Positions 26,336 to 32,870 of a DNA stretch of 64,000 nt are shown in pieces (the first letter of the stretch is position 1; every line of letters begins with the position of its first letter). The translations under genes were made by a program, and so were the position numbers. The stretch is taken from assembly GCA_937924755.1 (NCBI GenBank), contig CALEVZ010000017.1, forward strand, positions 40,532 through 104,531. Reading direction: 5' to 3'. The notes under the pieces are model-generated. The model did not search any database and was not told where the DNA came from. It saw only the letters and a list, made by a program, of their open reading frames with translations. This stretch comes from an uncultured bacterium (GTDB lineage Bacteria > Acidobacteriota > Thermoanaerobaculia > Thermoanaerobaculales > Thermoanaerobaculaceae).

Positions 26336-27339
26336 ATCATTTTCTGGCCTGTGGCACCAGTGGCCGGGAGCTGGCCGACGGCGAGCGCTGCCTTCTGACC
26401 GCGCTGCAACCCGGTAGCGTGGTGCTATTCGCCCGCAACGTCGCCTCCCGCGAGCAGGTGATGGCGCTGGTGGACGAGCTCCACGCCCTGCCCGGCTCGC
26501 CTCTGGTGGCCATTGATCTGGAGGGGGGGCGAGTGAACCGTCTGCGGGCGCTCGTGGGTGAGTTGCCTTCTGCGGCGGCGGCCGCCGCCGCCGGGGTCGA
26601 GGCGTGTCGAGCGCTGGGGGAGGCGGCGGGGGCGGCGTGTGCCCACCTGGGCGTGGACTTGGATTTTGCCCCGGTGCTGGACGTCGCCTGGCCCGACGGG
26701 TGGCTGGCCCGGGAAGGGCGCTGTTGGGGGTGCGACGGGGCGGCCGTCGAGAGGCTCGCGCGGGCGTTTCTTAAGGGTCTGGAGACGTACGGCGTGAGGG
26801 CGTGCCTGAAACACTACCCCGGCCTGGGCAGCGGAATGGTGGATTCCCACCGCGAGCTGCCGGTGCTGGGAAACGGCGTCTGGGAGGAGGAGAGGACATT
26901 TGCCGCACTGGCGTCGCCGCAGCGGGCCGCGATGGTGGCGCACGCCATGTGTCCCCAGCTGGGAGAAGCCTGTGCGCCGGCATCGCTGTCCCGGCGGGTG
27001 GTACAGCGGCTGGCGGGGCTGGGGTGCGGGCTGGTGTTGGCCGACGACCTGGAGATGGGCGCCCTGGCGGGGTGGGGAGGGATTGGCGAACGCGGTGCGG
27101 CGGCGCTGGCCGCCGGCTGCGATCAGGTGATCCTGAGTAACCTCATAAAGGAGCGCGAACCCCTGGTCGAGCATGTCCGGCGGGCGGAGGTCGAGGATGC
27201 CGCCCTGGCGGCCCTTCTAAAGCGGGGGCGGGGGCGGTTCGAGGTGTTTCGTCAGGGACTCTCTCGCCCCCGGGTGACCTGGGACGAGGTGGAGCGAGCG
27301 GCGGATCGCGCCCGCCGGCTCGCCGGTATGTCACGATGA
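26332..27339 (+). CDS. nagZ: Family 3 glycoside hydrolase, NagZ-like beta-N-acetylhexosaminidase
   Basis: A 335-residue single-domain GH3 enzyme of the cytosolic peptidoglycan-recycling type. VAIDLEGGRVNRLR occupies the substrate loop (NagZ normally has DQEGGRVxR). KHYPGLGSGMVDSHRELP carries the NagZ-type Asp171/His173 acid-base dyad. LADDLEMGAL carries the nucleophile Asp238. It is coupled by four-base overlaps to mutS upstream and queC downstream. Hydrolysis of GlcNAc-anhydroMurNAc is inferred from the family. Confidence 0.88.
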   Translation: MNHFLACGTSGRELADGERCLLTALQPGSVVLFARNVASREQVMALVDELHALPGSPLVAIDLEGGRVNRLRALVGELPSAAAAAAAGVEACRALGEAAGAACAHLGVDLDFAPVLDVAWPDGWLAREGRCWGCDGAAVERLARAFLKGLETYGVRACLKHYPGLGSGMVDSHRELPVLGNGVWEEERTFAALASPQRAAMVAHAMCPQLGEACAPASLSRRVVQRLAGLGCGLVLADDLEMGALAGWGGIGERGAAALAAGCDQVILSNLIKEREPLVEHVRRAEVEDAALAALLKRGRGRFEVFRQGLSRPRVTWDEVERAADRARRLAGMSR

Positions 27340-28013
27340 CACAGGCTGCGGTGCTGCTCTCCGGTGGTCTGGATTCCGCTGTGGCGGCGGCCTGGGCGCA
27401 AGCCAGCGGCCAACGGGTGTCGGCTCTTTCCGTGGACTACGGCCAGCGCCATCGGGCCGAGCTGCTCGCGGCCCGCCGGATTGCCGTGGCGCTCGATATC
27501 ACCGATCATCGGGTCGTTACGGTTGATCTGCGGGTGGTGGGAGGATCGGCGCTCACCGATGCCATCGCCGTGCCGCGCGATCGCCCGGCCATAGGCGAGG
27601 ACATTCCCGTCACCTATGTTCCGGCCCGCAACGCGATTTTCCTCGCGTTGCTGGCGGGGTTGGCCGAGGTGGTGGGAGCATCCAGCCTGGTGATCGGCGC
27701 CAACGTGCAGGATTACTCAGGTTACCCCGACTGCCGGCCGGAGTTCCTGCGGGCCTTTGCGCAGGCCCTGCGCCTGGGAACGAAGGTGGGGACGTCGGGT
27801 GGGGAGCTAAAGATCCAGGCTCCGCTGCTCCACCTCTCCAAGGCCGGCATCGTGAGGCTGGGAGTTGCCCTGGGGGTGGACTTGTCGCTCACCCTGTCCT
27901 GCTACGACCCGCCTGCCGAGGCCGTGCACTGCGGCCGCTGCGACGCCTGCCACCTGCGGCGGCGGGCCTTCGACGAGGCGGGCGTGGCCGACCCCAGCCA
28001 CTACACCCTTTGA
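27336..28013 (+). CDS. queC: 7-cyano-7-deazaguanine synthase
   Basis: QueC converts 7-carboxy-7-deazaguanine and ammonia to preQ0 using ATP, for queuosine in tRNA. The 225-residue protein has the PP-loop SGGLDS at 9-14, then SVDYGQRHRAEL and TYVPARNAIFLALLAG. GANVQDYSGYPDCRPEF follows, and the four-cysteine zinc site is around CYDPP...HCGRCDAC. Start and stop pattern ATGA ties it to the nagZ-like gene. No other queuosine genes are adjacent. Confidence 0.95.
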   Translation: MTQAAVLLSGGLDSAVAAAWAQASGQRVSALSVDYGQRHRAELLAARRIAVALDITDHRVVTVDLRVVGGSALTDAIAVPRDRPAIGEDIPVTYVPARNAIFLALLAGLAEVVGASSLVIGANVQDYSGYPDCRPEFLRAFAQALRLGTKVGTSGGELKIQAPLLHLSKAGIVRLGVALGVDLSLTLSCYDPPAEAVHCGRCDACHLRRRAFDEAGVADPSHYTL

Positions 28014-28060
28014 CCTGGCGAGATTTCGACGTCCGGATACGTCTTTCGCCGCGTCGGGGT

Positions 28061-28076
28061 GGGCACAAATCCTGCA
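28061..28076 (+). promoter_or_regulatory. Candidate sigma-54 promoter of the three-gene redox module
   Basis: GGGCACAAATCCTGCA keeps the invariant GG (28062-28063) and GC (28074-28075) at the required 10-base separation. It matches 13 of 16 positions of the -24/-12 consensus. It lies 147 bases before the GTG at 28223. The same bases can also form a small pseudoknot, so this call is tentative. Confidence 0.35.
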
Positions 28077-28189
28077 AGTGCCCGATGGCAGGAACGAGGT
28101 GTCGTGGCTGGGGGGTGCCTGTTTCGGCAGATGGTGGGCGGCGGACCCGCCGCCAGGGCGTGGTGCTGCTCTGCGTGGGCAATAGAACT

Positions 28190-28205
28190 GTTACCTTGTG
28201 GTAAC
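28190..28205 (+). promoter_or_regulatory. Palindrome GTTAC-N6-GTAAC before the redox module
   Basis: A perfect inverted repeat with 6-base arms (GTTACC/GGTAAC) around TTGT, ending 17 bases before the start at 28223. Arms and overall length match palindromes upstream of the porin (61877) and dsrA (39660). Here it lies downstream of the candidate -12 element. It could therefore act as an operator or an RNA hairpin rather than an activator site. Confidence 0.35.
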
Positions 28206-28222
28206 GCCATCTCCCAACCCCC

Positions 28223-30376
28223 GTGGTGCGCGAGGAAGGGCTTGCGGTCCCGGCCCGCAAGCCGGCGGTTTCGAGGCTGGCGGTGAGCCTCCCCTGGGAA
28301 CTCCCGCCAGACCTGGACGTCGCCTGCCGCTTGAACGAGCTGGCCGACGAGATCCTCGGCCGCTGTCGGGGAGAGGGGCCACCCAACTGTATCGCTCGAT
28401 GCCCGCTCGGGGTGGATGTGCCCACCTACCTGCGCCTGGCCAGACAGGGGAGGTTCCAGGAGGCATTGCAAAAAGTACGGGAACGGCTGCCCTTCCCGGG
28501 CATTTTGGGGTACATCTGTACCGCCCCCTGTGAGTGGCACTGCAAGAGGCTGGATGAAGACGCCCCCGTGAAGATCCGGGAGGTGAAGCGATTCCTCGCA
28601 GAGCAGGAAGAGGGCGAGCCAGAGCATGTGCTTTCCCGGGAGCCGCGCAAGGGGCGGCGAGTCGCTGTGGTGGGCTCGGGGCCCGCCGGTTTGATGGTTG
28701 CCCACGATCTGCGCCGACGAGGGTTCGACGTGCTCCTGGTGGAGGAGGCGGAAACGATCGGCGGGTGCCTGACAAGGAGAATTCCCGCCTGGCGTTTGCC
28801 GCCAAGGGTGGCCGAGCGCGACCTCTCGGTGATCCCGGCCCTGGGGATCGAGGTTCGCACCGGGGTGGCCGTGGGCCGGGGACCGAGCCTTGCGGACCTG
28901 CGGCGCGAGTGCGACGCGGTGGTGTTCTGCGGCGGCGTCGCCGGGGTGGCACGCCTGGCTGCGGCGAGCGGTCTGCCAGTCAGCGATGATCGGTTTTTTT
29001 GGGCCGACGTGGTGACGCACACCTCTCGCCTGGCAGGGATGTTTGCCGCCGGAACGGCGGTGTTGGGTCCGGTTTCGGTGGTCGAGGCGATGGCTCACGG
29101 GCGTGCGGTGGCGGCGCAGGTTGCCGCACACCTGGTCCCGACCTCCCGACGCGAGGTCGGGGCGGGTCCCGTGGTGGAGCGTTTGCGTTGGCGCCTGGAG
29201 GTGGGCGAGGAGGAGCGCCGTCGGCGCGTGCCCGCCGTCGACCTGCTGGCTTCTGCCGCGCCGGCTCTGGACGAGTCCCAGATCCGCCGGGAAGGGGAGC
29301 GGTGCCTGCAGTGTTCATGTCGCCTCTGCGTCGACGACTGCGACTTTCTCTCCAAGTACTGCAACTCTCCTGTGGAACTGGCACGGCAGGTCCGGGGGGA
29401 GCTGGAAGCGCACCTCACCATGGTGTATTCGTGCACCCTTTGCGGCCTATGCGCGGAGGTCTGTCCCGAGAGGCTGCCCATCGGGTCCCTCCTCCTGCAG
29501 GCACGGCGCGTCGCCGTGGCGCAGAAAGCGGCACCCCTCGCAGCCCACGCCGACCAGCTGGGCGCCTTTCGGGATGCCGTCAAACCCAAAGCCACCTTGC
29601 TGATGAGCGAGCCCGGGCGGAGCAGGACGCGGCGCCTGTTCTTCCCGGGGTGCCACTGGCCGGTGGCTTCGCCCACTGTGGTGGCAGCCACCTATGACTT
29701 GCTGCGGGCCGCCTTGCCGGGCCTCGGCGTGCTCCTGCATTGCTGCGGGTCGCCGCTGCTGGCGTTGGGGATGGAGGAGGAGCTTTCGCGACACCTAGAG
29801 AGTCTGTCCCGAAGGATCGAGGAATCGGGAGCGGAGGAGGTGGTGGCGGCGTGTCCGGGGTGCCTTTCTTTGCTCCGGGAACGATTGCCCCAGGTTGCGG
29901 CAACGACGGCCTGGGAGGTGCTGGCCAGGGTCTGGACGCCGACGGCGCGGAGGGACGGCGTCGAGGTGACCATCCAGGATTCCTGCCGGGATCGCTGCGA
30001 TGTCGGCGTGCAGCAGGCCGTGCGTCGACTGCTAAAGGCGAGCGGCGCCAGGGTTCGCGAGGTGGAGTACTCGGGCCGCCTAACCCGGTGTTGTGGGCGG
30101 GGAGGGGGAGTGATGGCCGTGGATGCGGAGCTGGCGCATCGCATCACGGCACGGCGGGTCTCGGAGGCACCCGGCCCCTGGGTCACGGCCTGCGCGGGGT
30201 GCCGGCATGCCCTCGCCGCAGGCGCTGTGGCGGCCGTTCACCTGATGGAGTTCTTGCTCGACGATGACTGGGAGCGGAAGAGCTGGCAGTCCCCTCCCAG
30301 TGGGCTGAGCGCCGTGGGCAATCGCGCCCGCACCCGTTATCTGCTTCGTCGCCGGCGGCCTCTGGCGGGAGGCTAG
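28223..30376 (+). CDS. GltD-like flavoprotein fused to an HdrD/DsrK-like double-CCG iron-sulfur protein
   Basis: A 717-residue, soluble-looking fusion. Residues 35-125 resemble the Fe-S N-terminal domain of GltD/DsrL (Cys56, Cys60, Cys99, Cys103, Cys107). A single FAD Rossmann motif VVGSGPAG lies at 149-156. The second, NADPH-binding Rossmann domain of GltD is absent. A Cys-rich cluster at 361-373 and a ferredoxin-type cluster at 404-414 follow. Two CCG domains come next: Cys477, CCG 507-509, Cys544, Cys547; and Cys588, CCG 623-625, Cys657, Cys660. These would hold heterodisulfide-reductase-type noncubane [4Fe-4S] centres. The GTG at 28223 is one of two adjacent GTGs and has no strong ribosome site. 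It leads the operon with the NuoG-like and NuoEF-like genes. Disulfide or trisulfide reduction is inferred. Confidence 0.7.
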   Translation: MVREEGLAVPARKPAVSRLAVSLPWELPPDLDVACRLNELADEILGRCRGEGPPNCIARCPLGVDVPTYLRLARQGRFQEALQKVRERLPFPGILGYICTAPCEWHCKRLDEDAPVKIREVKRFLAEQEEGEPEHVLSREPRKGRRVAVVGSGPAGLMVAHDLRRRGFDVLLVEEAETIGGCLTRRIPAWRLPPRVAERDLSVIPALGIEVRTGVAVGRGPSLADLRRECDAVVFCGGVAGVARLAAASGLPVSDDRFFWADVVTHTSRLAGMFAAGTAVLGPVSVVEAMAHGRAVAAQVAAHLVPTSRREVGAGPVVERLRWRLEVGEEERRRRVPAVDLLASAAPALDESQIRREGERCLQCSCRLCVDDCDFLSKYCNSPVELARQVRGELEAHLTMVYSCTLCGLCAEVCPERLPIGSLLLQARRVAVAQKAAPLAAHADQLGAFRDAVKPKATLLMSEPGRSRTRRLFFPGCHWPVASPTVVAATYDLLRAALPGLGVLLHCCGSPLLALGMEEELSRHLESLSRRIEESGAEEVVAACPGCLSLLRERLPQVAATTAWEVLARVWTPTARRDGVEVTIQDSCRDRCDVGVQQAVRRLLKASGARVREVEYSGRLTRCCGRGGGVMAVDAELAHRITARRVSEAPGPWVTACAGCRHALAAGAVAAVHLMEFLLDDDWERKSWQSPPSGLSAVGNRARTRYLLRRRRPLAGG

Positions 30377-30377
30377 C

Positions 30378-32870
30378 GTGCCCAAGGTGGTCTCGGTCAC
30401 CGTCGATGGTCGGATTCTGGCTGCGAGGGCCGGCGAGTCGGTCCTGGAGCTCCTGCGGCGGTCGGGAATCTGGATCCCCACCCTGTGCTTCGACCCGCGG
30501 GTGTCGGCCTACGGCGGGTGTCGGCTGTGCCTGGTGAGTCGGCGCGACCGCGCGGGGGAGCTGGTGCCGGCCTGCGAAACCCCGGTCGTCGAGGGGATGG
30601 TTTTGGAAACTGACTCGCCCGCGGTGCACCGGGCCCGGCGGCGGCAACTGGTCTTGCTGCTCGGTGAGCATCGTTTGGACTGTCCGGTGTGCCCGACCTC
30701 CGGCCGTTGCACCCTGGAGCTGCTGCTCCACCGCCTGGGGATTGCGGGGGACGATGTCCGGCGCTGGGAGGTGACGGCAACTTCCGGGGTGCAGTCACCC
30801 CTCATCGTCCACCACCCCGAGCGCTGCGTGTTGTGCACCCTGTGCATCCGCCTCTGCCACGAGGTCCAGGGGGTGTCCGCTCTCGGTCTGGAGCGCGTCG
30901 ACGGCGGGATCCAGGTGGCCACGTTCGCCTCGCGGACGCTGGACTGCGAGTACTGCGGCCAGTGTGTGGCGGCGTGCCCGACCGGTGCCTTGCAGCTGCG
31001 GCCGCCCCTCGATCCGGTGCCCCGGCGGGTGGGTACCGGCCTGCCAACGACATGCTCGCTGTGCCCGTGCGGCTGTCAGCTCCTACCCGCCGTGCGGGAC
31101 GGGCGCGTGGTGGCTGTCGAGAGCCAGCTCTCTTGGTTGCCCAACCGTGGGCAGCTGTGCGCCAAGGGGAGGTTTGCCCACGACGTACTGGTTTCCCCCG
31201 AGCGCCTGACGTCGCCGCTGGTACGGCTGGAAGGCCGCCTGGTACCGACGTCCTGGGAGCGGGCCCTGCAGGCGGTGGTGGAGGGAGTTCGCCAGGCACA
31301 GGCGCAGGGACGTGCCCTGGTGGCCTTTGGCACGCCGCGGCTGACCTGCGAGGACGCATTCTTGCTGCAGCACTTCATGCGTGGTACCGTTGGTTCACCC
31401 CACGTGGGGGTCGGGCTGGCGGCGGGGGCGAGGGCCCTTGTGGAGGGAGTCCGGCCGGTGCTGGGCACGGCCAGATCCACCGCGGACTTCACGGATCTGG
31501 CGGCCGCCGACCTGGTGCTGATCCTGCGAGCCGACCCCTCGCGCACTCACCCCCTGGTGAAAAGCATCGTCCTCGCCGGCATGCGGCGGCGCAGCCAGCA
31601 GGTGGTCATGGCCCACGCTCTGTCCGGGGGGTTGGAGCGACATGTCGATGAGTTCCTGCTCGTTCGTCCCCTCGGAGAGGAGGCGTTGCTCTACGGGATC
31701 TGCCGCCACCTGCTGACCGAATCGGCGACAAGAGCCCGGCAGGCTGCGGGTGTGGCGGGGTTCGACCAGTGGCAGGCTGGCGTCCTGCACTACACCGACG
31801 AGGTGGTGCAGGGGCTGACCGGGATCGATCCCGAGCGCGTGGTGGCGCTGGCGCGACGACTCAAGCGGGCGCACCGCCTGGTCGTCGTAGTGCCCGCCGG
31901 GATGGGAATACCGGGGGACGAGGCGGCTGTGGCGCGCGCCGCTGCCGGGCTGCTGGTCCTGCTGGGATGTCACCGGAAGCCGGGGGGCGGGCTGTTGGTT
32001 TTAGGGGAAAAGGCCAACCTGCAGGGGTGTTTGGACGTGGGGTTGCATCCCCGACTGCTGCCGGGCGGGGGCAGTGCCGAGGAGCCCGGATGGGAGCCGG
32101 TACACGCCATGGCCCGGGCGGGGGCGGGGGAGGTGGGGTTCCTCTACTTGGTCGGCCATGATCCTCTTGGAGGCTGGCCGCGCGCCACTCACCGGCGGGA
32201 CGGCCTGGAGGGCGCGGGCTTCGTGGTGGTTCAGGATGCCTTCCTGACCAAGACCACCCGGGCCGCCAACGTGGTCTTGCCGGTGTCGATCCTGGCCGAG
32301 CGAGAGGGGACCGTGGTGGGAGCGGATGGGGTGCGACGGCCTCTGCACGCGGCGGTGGCCCCACCCCCGGGCGTGGCGCCGGATGGAGAGATCTTCCGCG
32401 AGTTGGCCCGTCGGCTGGGTATGCCGCTGCCCTCCAAGGAAGAGGTCGAAAGATCCCTGGCCGCGGTTTTTGAGGGGCACCTCAGAGCGCGGCATCGGCC
32501 TCCCCTGCCCACGTTTATGCCCCCGCCGCCACCTCCCCCACCGCGGACTTGGCGCGGCACGCTGCTGGACGTCTCTCCCCAGTTGTTGCACTCCGGGTCG
32601 GTAACCCGTTACTCCGCCGTGCTGCGAGAGTTGGCCCCGATCGTCGCGGTGCGAATGGCCCCCGAGGACGTGGCCGCCTTCGGACTCACCCCCGGCGGCC
32701 GAGCTCATCTGACCACCGGTACCGGAGAGGAAATGATGATGGTCCGTGTGGATCGCACCGTGCGGCCATCCTCGGCGGTGGTGCTGTGGCAGTCCAACGC
32801 CGAGGGGCTCGGCGCCTTCCTGGCGGTGGACGGAGAGGCCAGGCTGGTCGATGTGCGGAGGTCCAGGTGA
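30378..32870 (+). CDS. NuoG-like molybdopterin-fold iron-sulfur subunit
   Basis: An 830-residue protein built like NuoG or a cytosolic formate dehydrogenase/hydrogenase electron subunit. The [2Fe-2S] ligands are Cys37, 48, 51 and 66. The His/Cys3 cluster uses His98, Cys102, Cys105 and Cys111. Two [4Fe-4S] clusters use Cys150-160 and Cys190-200. A fourth, at Cys226, 229, 233 and 261, lies at the start of the MopB fold. The MopB body follows, with a Pro-rich stretch near 715-725 and a C-terminal substrate-domain remnant. No Cys or Sec is found where formate dehydrogenases bind the metal. It may therefore only conduct electrons, as NuoG does. GTG 30378 starts two bases after the preceding stop. 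Confidence 0.75.
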   Translation: MPKVVSVTVDGRILAARAGESVLELLRRSGIWIPTLCFDPRVSAYGGCRLCLVSRRDRAGELVPACETPVVEGMVLETDSPAVHRARRRQLVLLLGEHRLDCPVCPTSGRCTLELLLHRLGIAGDDVRRWEVTATSGVQSPLIVHHPERCVLCTLCIRLCHEVQGVSALGLERVDGGIQVATFASRTLDCEYCGQCVAACPTGALQLRPPLDPVPRRVGTGLPTTCSLCPCGCQLLPAVRDGRVVAVESQLSWLPNRGQLCAKGRFAHDVLVSPERLTSPLVRLEGRLVPTSWERALQAVVEGVRQAQAQGRALVAFGTPRLTCEDAFLLQHFMRGTVGSPHVGVGLAAGARALVEGVRPVLGTARSTADFTDLAAADLVLILRADPSRTHPLVKSIVLAGMRRRSQQVVMAHALSGGLERHVDEFLLVRPLGEEALLYGICRHLLTESATRARQAAGVAGFDQWQAGVLHYTDEVVQGLTGIDPERVVALARRLKRAHRLVVVVPAGMGIPGDEAAVARAAAGLLVLLGCHRKPGGGLLVLGEKANLQGCLDVGLHPRLLPGGGSAEEPGWEPVHAMARAGAGEVGFLYLVGHDPLGGWPRATHRRDGLEGAGFVVVQDAFLTKTTRAANVVLPVSILAEREGTVVGADGVRRPLHAAVAPPPGVAPDGEIFRELARRLGMPLPSKEEVERSLAAVFEGHLRARHRPPLPTFMPPPPPPPPRTWRGTLLDVSPQLLHSGSVTRYSAVLRELAPIVAVRMAPEDVAAFGLTPGGRAHLTTGTGEEMMMVRVDRTVRPSSAVVLWQSNAEGLGAFLAVDGEARLVDVRRSR

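Noticed and set aside
28061-28093. H-type pseudoknot resembling a small riboswitch (GGGCAC/GTGCCC with TCCTGC/GCAGGA)
   Set aside because: The pairing is perfect, but it matches no riboswitch consensus I can recall. The same bases fit a sigma-54 promoter, which would leave half of the structure untranscribed. Conservation across genomes would be needed to revive it.
30378-32870. Annotation as formate dehydrogenase alpha subunit
   Set aside because: No selenocysteine TGA or cysteine occurs at the active-site position, and the N-terminal cluster set is shared with NuoG. No formate-specific residues or accessory genes are seen.
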